From the NCBI GenBank assembly GCA_963920635.1, contig OY987301.1, positions 12,182,501-12,246,500 on the forward strand: a DNA stretch of 64,000 nt, read 5' to 3'. The notes under the pieces are model-generated. The model did not search any database and was not told the origin of the DNA. It was given only the letters and a program-made list of their open reading frames with translations. A program made the position numbers and the translations under genes. The stretch comes from Pseudeuparius sepicola. Lineage: Eukaryota > Arthropoda > Insecta > Coleoptera > Anthribidae. Of the stretch, positions 11,598 to 23,128 are shown piece after piece (position 1 is the first letter of the stretch; every line of letters starts with the position of its first letter).

Positions 11598-11631
11598 AGT
11601 AAAAAAAATACCTAGTAGATACTTATACAGT

Positions 11632-12790
11632 GTGTCCCAATTTGATACTGGACACCTCAGAAATAAATGAAGGGCAAGGAAAACAAATGGTCTCTATTTT
11701 TTTTATTAATACAAGGGAGAGTATCTCATAGGCGGTGGAATTTGGATGGGGTAATTATTTCCGAGATTTCGTATTTAATGTTCAAAATTGTCCAACGCCT
11801 CCAAAATCGAAGGGTCGAATTACTTGCTCGAAACCGGTGAGCCCTACGCCTTCGGAACCATGCTAAATCGATTCAGCTAGTCTATTTACTTATGAAAAGT
11901 TCCATTTCACTTTAGAATTATATACGCTTAATCCGGACGCAGCAACAAAGTTGTAGAAAATCAGAAATTGTTCTCTGCATACCCCTTGGTAAAATCAAAA
12001 TTATCAAAAATCGGTCTCTCGGCATCTGACCACGTCTCAGTCGACGCGTTTGATTCGCTGATTAAGAAAATCTACACTCTCAATTGGCTATACCGGCCGA
12101 TCCGGAGATACAACTAAAAAACCGAACTTCGAGTTTTCACTTTCGATTTGGCTTTGAAGGCCATTTCGACGATTTCGCGAAAAAATTAAAATTAGCCGGA
12201 AACAGGCTTATCCGACGCAGTTTGGCCCGTAGAAACCGAAAATCCGGTCGAAATTGAACTTGGAAGTTTCTAAATGCCCGGCCAGCGCACTTTTTCGAAA
12301 AACACCTAAAATTTCCAAATTGGCAACTTTTTAAATGAACTCAGAATGAGTCTAAAACCAGCCTATCTGACGTAAATTGACCCGTAGAACACGGATCCGG
12401 CCTCCAAATTCCTCCAAAAAATTTCTAAGTGCCCGGCCAGCGCACTTTTTTGAATTTCCAAAAATATTAACCTGCCCCGAAAATAGGTTATTCCGACGTA
12501 GTTGGACCAGCAGATGACGGAAATAAAGGTTAAATTCGATTTCGTCATGTCGTTTCCGAGATTTCGTATTTAATGTCCAAAATTGTCCAACATCTCCAAA
12601 ATCGAGAGGACAAATTTTCGAAAAAAATATTTGCCCGAAACCGGGGAGCCCTACGCCTTCGGGACCATGATAAATCGATTCAGCTGGTCGATTTAGTCAG
12701 TAAAATTCCCATTTCACGGTAGAATTACGCTTAATCCGGACGCAGCAAAAAAGTTGTAGAAAATCCAAAATTTTTCTATGCATACACTAG
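11632..12790. repeat. Satellite-like array with nested direct repeats
   Basis: A 240-bp unit beginning TTTCCGAGATTTCGTATTTA occurs at about 11758-11990 and 12553-12790 (offset 795 bp), diverged. Between them shorter monomers (about 155 and 124 bp) repeat, marked by CCGTAGAA...CCGG and GCCCGGCCAGCGCACTTTTT at 12276 and 12431. A 61-codon frame here is incidental. It looks like a fragment of a higher-order tandem repeat or a repeat-bearing transposon interior; the left edge is CAGTGTGTCC at 11636. Confidence 0.6.
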
Positions 12791-13683
12791 CTTTATTAAT
12801 ATATTAACTTCGTGTTCTAAATATTTATAAGAATATGTCTGTTTCAAAGGACAATGATATAGTCGCTATAAAATTCTATTATATTGGATACAAAGTTGTT
12901 GACTAAATTTTTGCCATAATAATAATAAACTAATATGATAAAGCTATTTCACTTGTCTAACATAACCAAAACTCAGTACTTTTTACCGAAGGTAATTTAT
13001 CTTTTAATAACTATTGAATTTTAGCTTTAAAAAGTAATGAATTTCGGTTAGATACGTGAAATAGTTTGATATTATTTTAATTTATTATGCCACTGTAGTA
13101 GTTTTGGATTGCTATGGTTTCTACTTAGGCGCGCAAAGTGGACAGACACACCGACAGACACGTAACAAAAAACAATCCCAGGTACTTACTTTTCTTGATG
13201 GATATGTCGACGTCTTTTTTCAATTTTTTATCTCACGAATGGTAGTAATTTCTTTGTCTCCTGTGATTTGCGTCATATTAAAGTACTTATTACTTACATA
13301 TGAGATGAAATACGCCGTGAGCAATCGCGTCTTTGTGCTGTAATGCGAAAAATGCAATAGGGGCCAACGCCTCGCAATATGCGAAGAAATGCGCCCCGCT
13401 ACGTGACGTGATGGAAATTTACTCCTGTAAAAGGTTAAAAATCTCATATTTCATATCGCATTGAATTGTGCATGTGCATAATGATATTACAATAGCGGAA
13501 TGCTATGGGTGTCATTCTACACCACCAAATGGCAAATGCCTCAAACCAGAAACACATATTTAATGATATAATAGCCGCTCTTTTATACAGTGTCCGGCAG
13601 AAAGTTTTCAATTTATCTTTGAGGACCTTCCCTCGTATATGGAGGTACTGTTTCTGGATATGAAGATTGACGTTTTATCAAAG
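12791..13683. other. No gene seen
   Basis: AT-rich sequence between the satellite-like array and the right arm. CAGTGTCCGGCAGAAAG at 13590 resembles a mariner-type end; the partner was not found. Confidence 0.4.
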
Positions 13684-13816
13684 TCTAGAAATAATAAAGT
13701 CGGCTCACTTCTTTGATCTCTCGGAAAGGCCGACAATTTTTTGCGACCGGTCGTAAATCAGCGTCACCTCGCACGCTTCGCATTTACGAGGGCGACTAAA
13801 CGAAATCGCCGTCAAG

Positions 13817-14263
13817 CAGGGTTGGCTCCCCGGTGGGGAGGTTACCCACCTAAAAAAAACCCAAAGTGGGTTTTTTAAATAAGGTGTTTATGATTTTAGA
13901 ATTTTTTATTTAATTTTTTATGGTTGAATAAGGACTGATCAATGAACACAGAACAGAAACACAACATATAACAGCACGAAACAGGTCTGGACTTTCCTAC
14001 TCTATTCACCATCTAATCTGAACAGAAGACAATATTGGATAATTTCTTATTTAGGTATTTTTTTATTAGATATGTTTTTTTGTATTGGAGAAAATATCAA
14101 TTTTTTCGTCTTTTGTAAATATTAGTCAGGAAATTTAATATTTTATTAATAGCAAGGCGGAAAATAAAAAACCCAATTAAACCCAAAAAAACCCAATTAT
14201 TAAACCCAAAAAACCCACTGGGTTGGTTTTTTTTATATAAAACCCGTTTTTTTTCCAACCCTG
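13817..14263. mobile_element. Non-autonomous hAT element, 447 bp, nested in palindrome arm
   Basis: Termini CAGGGTTGG...CCAACCCTG are flanked by the identical 8-bp duplication CCGTCAAG (13809-13816 and 14264-14271). This is diagnostic of hAT-class insertion. Deleting the element and one duplication restores the palindrome arm. The interior carries reiterated AAACCCA/TGGGTTT words. No coding capacity. It post-dates the palindrome. Confidence 0.9.
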
Positions 14264-14610
14264 CCGTCAAGCTTTGGTACATTATTACCGTTAGTTTTTG
14301 GTAGGTACAGGTAAATTAAAACACAAGGTAGCTATTACCAGAATCTACATAATTAGTAGGTATACATATCTGTAGACTTTAGTTGGAACATGAATAAAAA
14401 TGCAATTTTTATGTTTTACGTTCATTTTTAATAAAGCCTAACAAAACATAGAGCAGACAAAAACGTAAATAACAAATAAATATTTAACGACAAAGAGTTA
14501 AACTAAACATATCTACTTTTTCATCCTGTAGTAAATATATTGATATTTAAATTGACTTAAACAATACAGAACAAAATATTACGCATACGTACCTACATAA
14601 GCATGCATCT

Positions 14611-14972
14611 ACCATAAGCTTCTGGCAATAATCTTAATGGGACAGCCGAGCAGAAGACAGCAGTTTTTACTAAACGTTTTCCGGACGAAGTGAATGACTG
14701 ATAAAAAAAATGTGCCTTGCAAATTCTTATAGGTTTATATGCCTCTTCAGGTGGAATATCTAAGGCATTCTTCCATTGCTGGCACCTTCAAATTTTCAAT
14801 ATTTTAATATTGTATCTATATTATTCTTCAATTAATACCTAAGTATTCAAATGTCACACAAAAATGTCTTAATTTTTGTAGGTAGGTACCTCAAACTCAA
14901 TCTTACCTTTCAGGTTCAGGGCCTTTAGGAAATGAAAAAAAGGTAATATAGTCTTTTGAACTGGTTTTACAG
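14611..14972 (-). pseudogene. THAP-domain gene remnant, right arm (C-terminal half of finger)
   Basis: On the minus strand, exon 1 (14972-14907) lacks the first Cys pair (deletion with CTGT microhomology) but keeps SFPK and ends PER at a GTAAGA donor. A 121-bp intron follows. Exon 2 (14785-14611) reads CQQWKNAL...ICKAHF...AVPLRLLPEAYG. It shows the THAP tryptophan, the C-x2-H zinc ligands and the AVP motif. Combined with the left arm, the full C2CH pattern of one ancestral gene is accounted for. Only the DNA-binding domain remains, with no catalytic region. Confidence 0.7.
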
Positions 14973-15150
14973 TCACGGTCGGTCGGTAATATTTTGCGCG
15001 CACCCGGTAGAATGCCAACGAACCGCTCTCAGCTACACTGTGTACAGCTTAGTTTCTTATAAGATATCGATCGGCCCGATGAGGAGAGGAGCGGGAGAGG
15101 GCAAGAGGGAAACGTTTGTTTTCACAAGGCCGAGTGCCCGGACTTATTAG

Positions 15151-16406
15151 TATATCTCTGGACGCTGGTTTTAGTTCACGGGCCTGCAGAACTTGCCCAC
15201 GGGATTTACTTTGATTTCACCTCCTCAAAATGTTCACTTTCTCTCTGTCACTGTATAAAGACGTGAACCACCATCGATTTTGGAAAACTTTAAATGGCTA
15301 AATAAGAACTGAGGAGTTATCTCATCAATCTTAAACTTCCAAGATATAATTTGGAGTCGTGAAAGGCGCAAACAAAAGAGACTTTAAAAAGCGGCCAATA
15401 ACGCGCCCTTTTAGAAAAAAAGTGTCTCCAACTCCTTCCCTAATTGCTTTGTTTCTCCTAACAATTACATTCATCCCGTTCCGACGTCATTGTTCGCAAC
15501 TCCAATTTAAAGTTCCCCAGTCCTCCCGAGGTATGTTTGGAGTATCCCCCCAACACATAATCCCCCCAAGTTTCTCCCCCTATTATCGGCGACTTATTGA
15601 GTTTGTTAAGGGAGTTTCTTTGCGTCAAAAGGAGCCCCCACCCCCCGATAATTGGTCCTAAAGAGTTTCCGAAAACTCCGGGGTACCGGAAAAAATTAGC
15701 GCGTAAGCGGTTTTTTGAGCAGCTTGAAAGCTTTGTAAATATTTTAGGCTGATCTCCGCGTCTCGCATAAATTTTTAATTAAGGGGAGCAGCGAATTGAA
15801 ATCCTTATCATCGGGAGCTTTCCGTATCTTGGCTTAACGACGTGGAATAGCCGAAATTTATTTGCCGGTTTTAATTCGTATGGTCGCGCCGGCGAGGTAT
15901 TTGAATTTTAAATTCGGACGGCGCTGTTCTGAATATATTTCACACTTTTTACACAGGTTCCGAACCAAATTTACTGTAATGATCCCCGGGGCCGTTACAA
16001 TTAACCGCGAATTAAAAGGACCCGACGATTTTAATTAAAGTTTTGGGTTTAGTTATTGGGGCGATAACCACTAATTTAAAGTCTGCGGCGGTTGCAGGAG
16101 GTATGCGCCAGTATTAAAGGGGATTTTTAATTCTCCTGGCTACGGAAAAATACTACCCCCGTACCTACCTGTTTATTAGGCCCTTGTCTAGTTTAAAATA
16201 ATTCGACAAATTAAAGAGAGTTTCTCATGTTTCATGTTTGTGAATTTGGTATTTAATTAATTTTATAATATTATAATTTATTCTTAGCCTATGTTTATTG
16301 TTATTCTTGTAACAGATTTTAGGATAAACATTAAATAACATGCAAATTAACACGTATAAAACTTGAGGAAATAGTCCATATCTTGAAGTGGAGTAGGAGA
16401 ATGCAA
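15151..16406. other. Base-balanced low-copy block
   Basis: Unique-looking DNA with CpG-containing patches at 15660-16130 and TAATTA-like homeodomain core words. A 100-codon frame (15359-15661) has a hydrophobic patch but no domain or start context I trust. Candidate conserved non-coding DNA. Confidence 0.4.
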
Positions 16407-16544
16407 CGATAAGGGTAAAAACTTACAGTCTCAACTCCACAAACACAATTTCTTTAATCAACTGTAGGAGGGTTGAAACATATGTACAGTTGATTTAAGA
16501 AACTGTATTTGTGGAGCTGAGACTGTAAGTCTTTACCCTTATCG
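16407..16544 (-). ncRNA. 138-nt near-perfect hairpin (MITE or hairpin-RNA locus)
   Basis: Arms of 60 bp (16407-16466 and 16485-16544, starting CGATAAGGGTAAA) differ at only five positions around an 18-nt loop. Four differences are transitions, and all four would be G-U pairs in a minus-strand transcript but A-C mismatches in a plus-strand one. This hints at, but does not prove, selection for a minus-strand hairpin RNA. A tiny foldback transposon is the simpler explanation. Confidence 0.5.
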
Positions 16545-16569
16545 TCCTATAAAACGTATTAATTCAACC

Positions 16570-17597
16570 CAGGGACCCTTCAAAATAAGGGGACCCAGCA
16601 TTTCACAGTCTATCACATAGGAAAAGTGAAGCCTTGAGGGGAAGTTTGTTCTCTGTCGACTCCAAGGAGACCACAAGGGGGCTGGTACAAGGTTATGTTA
16701 TATGTCAGTGTCCAACTGCCATCAGGTTTTAAGTGAAATGCCAGAGCCATAGATTCTAAAGGAGGCAAAAAATTTCCCATCATAATTCACAATTTTTAAG
16801 TTTTCTAACTTCCAGATACTCAGATGTAACAATTAAAGGTAATGCGGCCGTCCATAGTAGTCCCAATAAATGCAACAAGATTTTTCCTGTATCATCTTTA
16901 GTAATCCTACAATTCCCATTACGTGGGCATTACGTATAAGTAGGTAGTTCAAAACAAAAACCGTATTTCCTAAATTTTAAATTATTAAGCAGGTAGATTC
17001 AATCAGGTCTTTTTTAAAGAGTTTTTATCTGCGACTACAAGTTTATTTTAAGTTTGTGAGGTACCTTGGGAGATAAATAAAATTACAAAAATTTTATAAT
17101 GAACACCGAGGAAAACTACATGATTAGAACTACTATAATAGACCTAGTCTTATTAGTCCATCCCGAAATCTGTGAAAGTTCTTTGGGTAGATACGTACAA
17201 CAAGGGAAGAAAGTTCAAGTATACCTACATATTACAAATGGATTGAGGAACCTGGTAACAAGGTGTAATAGCGACAAATTCTTAAATAAGTAAAATTGGC
17301 ACTGACTTTCCATACTTATTACTTAAATTCGTGGAAATAATTGCTGGAAATCAATTTCCACTATAAAATAAATTTATTTCATTTGACAGCACTTGTAGGC
17401 ACAACATTGTCAAGTCTAATTTTTAGAAATCATGGAAACCATTATTAATTTTTACTAACAATCAAAGTACCTGTTATATTCATAGATTCTCCAATAAAAT
17501 AGCATACTTGGCATCGCTGATACTATTAGAATGAGGAAAGAATAGACCTCACTTTGGAAAGTATAATGCTGGGTCCCCTTACTTTAAAGAGTCCCTG
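16570..17597. mobile_element. hAT-like element, 1,028 bp (family D, long copy)
   Basis: Termini CAGGGACCCTTC... and ...AAAGAGTCCCTG are flanked by the 8-bp duplication ATTCAACC (16562-16569, 17598-17605). The subterminal AAGGGGACCCAGCAT is also inverted. A 520-bp relative lies at 32687. The long copy has about 510 bp (16838-17349) that the short one lacks, including a 64-codon frame at 17099-17293. That frame is unidentified and could be a relic of the transposase. Confidence 0.85.
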
Positions 17598-17605
17598 ATT
17601 CAACC

Positions 17606-18529
17606 ATGTATAGGTATACTAAATACCTAACGATACATTATTGGCAACACCGCAAAGTTGTCAAATAAATGTCAAAACTGAGAATTGAGGAGAGACAATA
17701 ATGTTATTACTGAATATCATATTAAGGCAATGAGATAATGAAACTTTTAGCGCATAAGCGCATGTGCATATCTTTAGGAATGAGACATTTTCCTTTGAGT
17801 GTATTTACCGCTAAGTGCGTTCTATTTAAATTTTAAATTGCTTCAGATATGTTACGCTGCGGAGTTGCCAGATTCATCGAAAATCTTGAGATGGATTTAA
17901 CGGATTTTATTAGACCTTTTAATTTTTTGCCAAAGCAAGCATTAAAAAAATAAAAATAGCATAGATGGGTCTATAAAGAAATGCTGTATTAGTCCATTAT
18001 CTCCTATTATTCATATGAATCAAGATTGAATAAACAACATTCACATCTCTCATTCCACTTGTGTTAATCATTTCAAAGTAAGTAAAACCTTATGTGAGAT
18101 TGTGTTCCTGAAAAGTATATTGCAACACCCTATATATGCTGCAAGGAAGATTGAACGGTTGTTCCCCCTTCTGTTAATTGCAAAAATGGTTATAAATTAA
18201 GTGTTCGGGACCAACAGTTTGGCGACATGTGCCTGAAATTGACTCGATTTATGGAGCGACCCCCTATATCCCTTTGCCGATATAATTTGGCCAACTAGTC
18301 CGTTCCAGATGGTGTCAGGTTGGAACTGGAATACAGAGTGAGTAGAGTTAAAATGTGCCGTTTTCGTTCAAATGCACCATTGCCCTTAAATTCGTCTGAT
18401 AACATTCTTTTAGTTTATTAGAACAATCCACTTTGCAATAATAGGGCTGCGTCCACAAAATATATTCTATTTAAAGAGAAACTAATAATAAAAAATAGCG
18501 GCGTAAAACTGGTGATGATTTGCTGTATA
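17606..18529. other. No gene seen
   Basis: AT-rich, unique-looking sequence between two transposons. Nothing recognised. Confidence 0.5.
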
Positions 18530-20029
18530 CAGGATGAGTTTTTTTCGATGCCCACTATGGGGATCTCGGAGGATCTCGGAAACCAGCAGAGCTAGAACAA
18601 AGGTTAAATGGGGAAATAATTGCAGTTTTGAATGCTCAATGTAATGCCCCTTTTGGATTTTTAAAAAAGTTCATGGCTCACTAGATATTTTCAGATCTCT
18701 GTAGCTCCGTTATTTCTGATTATACAGAAAAACTGTAGAGGCAAAAATTGTAGATAATTTTGGGCTTAATAAGGTAATCTTATCAATTTTTTTATGTTGT
18801 TTGTGATTTTTGAGATGTGACATAAACTTGTGTTTTTTTTTAATGTAAATCATAGTTGGCTGTGGCCTTATAAAATCGGCCATTTTTTGAGCTTTCCAAA
18901 GATATAATACTCGGCATCGTTATTATAAAAAATAAAAGAGCTATGGCTAATTTTCTGATTTTTTTTTTAATTTTCCTATAGTCCGCCATGGAATATTTTC
19001 ATAATTGTGTTGTTCTATTGTTCTATTTTGTTCTAATTGTTCTAATTGTGTTGTTCTATTTTATAATAAGACATACTTCAAACTTTCAAATATTTTATTT
19101 TTAGCTGGTAACAAAATGTAGCAAAATCCACCACATAATTATTTCCCGTAAGAAATTACCTAGATCAGCTCTATCCAAATAGTTGGATAGGGAGAAGTAG
19201 ACCTATTTCTTGGCAGCCCCGATCCCCCGATTTGTCTGTTTTGGATTTCTTTTTGTGGGGAACAGTACAAAATAAAGTATGAGACAATAATTGTTGAATT
19301 AACAGCAGCTGTTTTAGAAGCAATTGCCAGTATTGACAATCGCTCTCTAAGAAAGGCGGCAAATTTAGTTTTAAAAAGATGCAATATTTGCATAAATAAT
19401 AATGGTGGATTGTTTGAACACCTTTTTTATTTTAAAAGGTGACCTTTTAAAATAATAATAATTTTAATTTGAGTTTTTTAATTTTTGTTTTATTTTGTTA
19501 CATTTTGTTACCAGCTAAAAACAAAATATTAGAAAGTTTGAAGTATGTCTAATTATAAAATAGAACGTAATTACGAAAATATTCCATGGCTGACTATGTG
19601 AAAATTAAAAAAAAATCAGAAAATTAGCCATAGCTCTTTTATTTTTTATAATAACTATGTCGAGTACTATATATCTTTGGAAAGCTCAAAAAATGGCCGA
19701 TTTTATAAGGCCACAGCCAACTATGATTTGCATTAAAAAAAAACACAAGTTTATGTCATATCTCAAAAATCGCAAACAACATAAACAATTGGATCAGATT
19801 ATTTTATTAAGCCCAAAATTATCTACAATTTTTGTCTCTACAATTTTTCTGTTTAACCAGAAATAACGGAGCTACAGATATCTGATGAAATAGCAAAAAA
19901 TCACTCTTTTCAAAATATCTAGTGAGCCATGAACTTTTTAAAAATCCAAAAGGGGCGTTAGATTGAGCATTCAAAACTGCAATTCTTTCCCCATTTAACC
20001 TTTGTTCTAGCTCTGATGGTTTCACCCTG
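18530..20029. mobile_element. Mariner-like element with >500-bp inverted repeats (copy 1)
   Basis: CAGGATGAGTTTTTTTCGATG starts the left arm. The right arm ends CACCCTG, having lost about 33 bp near its tip. The arms (about 18530-19110 and 19500-20029) are reverse complements through their length. TA precedes the left end. The centre keeps a transposase C-terminus (19148-19442). A second copy lies at 38860-40361. Such long arms are unusual for mariner, whose TIRs are typically a few tens of bp. Confidence 0.8.
19148..19442 (+). pseudogene. Mariner/Tc1 transposase C-terminal fragment
   Basis: One frame, broken by a stop (TGA near 19278) and a frame change, reads NSWIG...PRSPDLSVLDFFLWG. This contains the family signature around the last catalytic Asp (SPDL) and the FFLWG motif. 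It continues to ASIDNRSLRKA and ends GGLFEHLF, the usual mariner/Tc1 tail. The catalytic centre upstream is missing, so only the last ~95 residues remain. It is the only non-palindromic segment of the element and is shared with the copy at 39462. Confidence 0.8.
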
Positions 20030-21160
20030 AATACAGTGTATGTTGCGAATAGCATTGACGTGTCACTCGCCCTAGCTGTTTCATAGTCACGCCAAATTCG
20101 TTGCTTCTATTTGGCATTTATTTCGGAAAAAATGTTATTTTATGATACACGTTTCTATAGACTTTGATCTATCGATTTTAGTTACAATAATTGGAAATTA
20201 GTAAACACACCTATTAGTTTATCATATTATTTTATTTAGTTCAAACAATTCATTACTTTGTTTTCTATCCTGGTGAAGAGTGTGAAACCAATGTACTATA
20301 GACAAAAATTGTTTTTCTTTAAAAACATGATCGACGCTAAGTCCAGAAACTACTTCTACTATGTAATAACAGAGAACAGAAACGCTTTTTGCAACTCCCC
20401 TCAGTGTTCAAGTTGATTTATTATCCAGATTCGCAGTGAATTATGTAAGAACTTTGTTTCGAGAAAATTGTCTAGACGGAACAACAAAATTCGTCAGTGT
20501 TGTGGAAACCTAAACTGGCGGAGGGAACCGCTGAAACTGTGCCAAAAACTTCGAATATCGTTTGCCCGATTATGCCGCAGGAACCGGAATTTATATCTCT
20601 GCGGTTTTGTGCTTTACGACTTTGTAGAATTAAAAAACAAACAACACGAATATAAATCCATTCAAGTCGACGCAGGTGTCACAAAAAATACCCGAGAATT
20701 AACTCGACGTTTCTGCTTCAATTTCAGCCCTCAAGGTTGGCACTGGAGAACTATGTTGCCTCATTTCAATCTTTTTTTTGTGGAAGGTGAAACTGAAGAA
20801 ATAAGAAATACCTATATACCTTTCGTTTGCATTTTTGGTGTAGGTATTTAGTCTTTACTTTTACTCTACGAAGGGCAGGCGTTATAAAACTTCAAACATC
20901 TTAAGAAAATGTTGTATTCAAATCATAAACACCAGTGTATTTTCTTGATTTTTTCCCACGTGTGGTTAAAATTTTTACATCATCCCTGTTTTTTATTCTA
21001 ATAGCGCCATTATAGATAGCAAATCACAATGTAATTATTCATGCTCGGGTCTTTAATATAGTGTTGGTCCGGCTCTACTTTCATCATTATGAATCACAGG
21101 GTTGGTTATACATAATATATTGTATCTAAGAAAAAGTGTACCTACACATTTTGTCATAAC
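20030..21160. other. Unique-looking region; 127-codon frame not recognised
   Basis: A frame at 20468-20851 (+) is rich in Cys, Arg and aromatic residues but shows no known motif, no signal peptide and a weak start context. I do not call it a gene. The rest is AT-rich non-coding DNA. Confidence 0.35.
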
Positions 21161-22249
21161 TAGATTAACCCAAATATGCAAGTCGAAACCCTAAAAATAT
21201 GGGCATAAATATGCAAATAATGGAGTCAAAACATGCAGGAAAATTTTGAAAATATGCAAATTAAGAAATACTTTAAAAATATAAATTTAATGTTTCATTT
21301 ACAAATAAACATATATAATGTACATACAAATTTCTAAATGCATTTATACATAGTAAAAGTAACAATATTTTATTTTAAATTTTCTACATACAGGGCGATT
21401 GAACTAAATCTAAATATACATTTATTATAAATTATAAAAATCAGGTTGAAATTTAGTTGTAAAAACAATAAACCACTAAATGTTGCTCAAAATTCTCAAT
21501 TAAAAAAAATTGTCTTCTATCAGAATATAAAAATTTTTAAACGGAGAAACTCCTTTCTACATACCCCGATTAAGAGCTGCGCTTTTAAAATTGCTCACTA
21601 TCACAGGATCAAAATCGTTGGATTCGGTAAAATCTCCCTTTAAAATATTTGCTACTTGGCTAAGAAACTGAAACCCACTATTTTTTTCCATCGCATTTCT
21701 AAATTTTTGAAATATGTTGTCCCCAATTTTACCTGTGACATTTTTAAAAGCAACCTCAGATTGTTTTACCAGTTCTACACTTCGGGTGAATGGCAAATTA
21801 GATTCCTCCATTTGTGTTATTGTTTCAGAAAGAAAGCTATAATTTGCTTTTAGAAAGGAAAGTTGTTTCTTTATTTCCTTGTTTTCGAATAGTTGTTTAA
21901 CATTTGTAAGGGACTGGGAAGATTCGTTCGAAAATTCTGAAATTAGATCTTTCAGTTGGCAAAAATTCTGGCAATAAAAAAATGCAGCTTATTCGTTTTC
22001 AGGTCACCAGGATTAGTGCCCATAAAATTATAATTTACCTATATTATTTTGGGAAAACCAGGTACCTACCTAGACACCGATCCCTGTTCCCAAAAATGAA
22101 TGAAACGCCTGCCAAAGATTTAAATTATCCTAAATTCTTTCAATTATGCACAATATGCCATATTTTAAGGATATATACAAATATTTAAAAAAATGCATAT
22201 AATATGCTAAATATGCAAAATATGCGTGTTGCATATTTGGGTTACTCTA
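21161..22249 (-). mobile_element. Decayed hAT-class element, 1,089 bp
   Basis: Ends TAGATTAACCCAAATATGC and GCATATTTGGGTTACTCTA are inverted and fit the hAT TIR style (TAGNG). Flanking 8-mers (GTCATAAC and GTAACTAA) do not match well, so the target duplication has decayed. AT-rich subterminal ATATGCAAA words repeat in both ends. The interior holds a transposase fragment on the minus strand. Confidence 0.65.
21557..21981 (-). pseudogene. hAT transposase internal fragment (CGGBP1-like hAT group)
   Basis: Reading from about 21981 down, the frame gives an acidic/lysine-rich segment. It then gives a helix leading to MEESNLPFTRSVELVK, KIGDNIFQKF and KNSGFQFLSQVANIL, and ends at a stop at 21557. 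The pattern of an E-x-x-x-LP-x-x-x-S-V segment, then GDxIxxKF, then KNxGF recurs in hAT transposases annotated as CGG-repeat-binding-protein-like. About 140 residues survive. The N-terminal zinc finger and catalytic region are absent. A pyrimidine tract with CAG lies just upstream and may be an old acceptor. Confidence 0.55.
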
Positions 22250-23128
22250 GTAACTAACCAAGCTTTAGACACCTTTAAATTCGAATTGCATTTTCGCAAA
22301 CCACAAAATTTCCTCAAGACTCCTGCCTGTTCCATAGGCATCCAGGAACAAGACAAAGACCTTCGCGGAGGCTCCTCTCACTGTCAGCGACAGCTATGAG
22401 ATAAGGACGACGGGCGGCGATCTACAATGGATCTGGAGGCCCATTGTGTCATTGTGGAGGCGGCAGTCGCCGGCTGCCGTTTTGGCCGCCGTCGCGACGG
22501 CATTCAGGGCAAAACTTCGTCCGGGGGAGCTTTATTCTAATTATATGAATAATTCAAGATGAATTTACATCGCGGCAGCGAGAGATATACTGCTTATCGC
22601 TTGAGAGGTTTGCGGGTATAGGAACAACCGTTGGGTTTTTAAATCTGATAAATGGAAAGCTGTAGGGCAACTGTTCGGTTTGGTGCAAAAGGCAAGAGGA
22701 GTATGTATGGACCCATAATGCATATCATTGATGATGTGCAGGGTTATCCAACGAAAAGACTCATCCCTTGTACTTTCTTTATTTTTGGCCCTACAAAAAA
22801 TGTTTTATATAAAAGTTTCATAACTTTTTGCAAGCTTTTGAGAGATGCATTGAAACGACCGAAATGATTGCGGCTTAAAAGAAACATGAACATAATTTCA
22901 ATTTTTTTAATGGAAAACCCTACAATTTTTGAAATCTGCAGCTCATTCTGATTACAACGATATGATATAAAAAAAATTTATCACAGGTGGGAAAGAAATA
23001 GCTTAATACGAATTCGAAATGAAAAAAATTCAAGGCAGTAAAAAAATAATAGTATATTTCATTACGAGTCTGGAAATAAAGATTTTTCGTGCGCACGGAA
23101 AAATCTATTCCTGGACGTGTAATGAACG
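22250..23128. other. Low-copy block then AT-rich DNA
   Basis: 22330-22520 is base-balanced and CpG-containing, with a duplicated ggcggc word. No gene. A near-palindrome centred on GTGCGCAC (about 23081-23107) sits in AT-rich sequence just before the next element. Confidence 0.4.

Larger units (their letters stand above)
9150..15150. mobile_element. 6 kb palindromic composite transposon with 1 kb arms (Kolobok-like)
   Basis: The left arm 9151-10193 and right arm 13684-15149 are extended reverse complements; the right arm also carries a 447 bp insertion. The outer ends read TAAGTCCGGGCACTCGG in inverted orientation. The flank is TTAA at 9150-9153 and TTAG at 15147-15150, i.e. a TTAA site with one change. 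Both arms retain pieces of a THAP-domain gene. THAP plus TTAA is the combination known for Kolobok transposons; assignment is inference. The 3.5 kb between the arms includes host-like balanced DNA and repeats, so this may be two inverted copies around captured sequence. Confidence 0.65.

Noticed and set aside
11127..12790. CRISPR-like array from the regular repeats
   Set aside because: Repeats are few, long and diverged with no constant spacers, and the genome is eukaryotic.
20468..20851. 127-codon open frame, plus strand
   Set aside because: No known motif and odd Cys/Arg/aromatic composition; no supporting promoter or intron signals.
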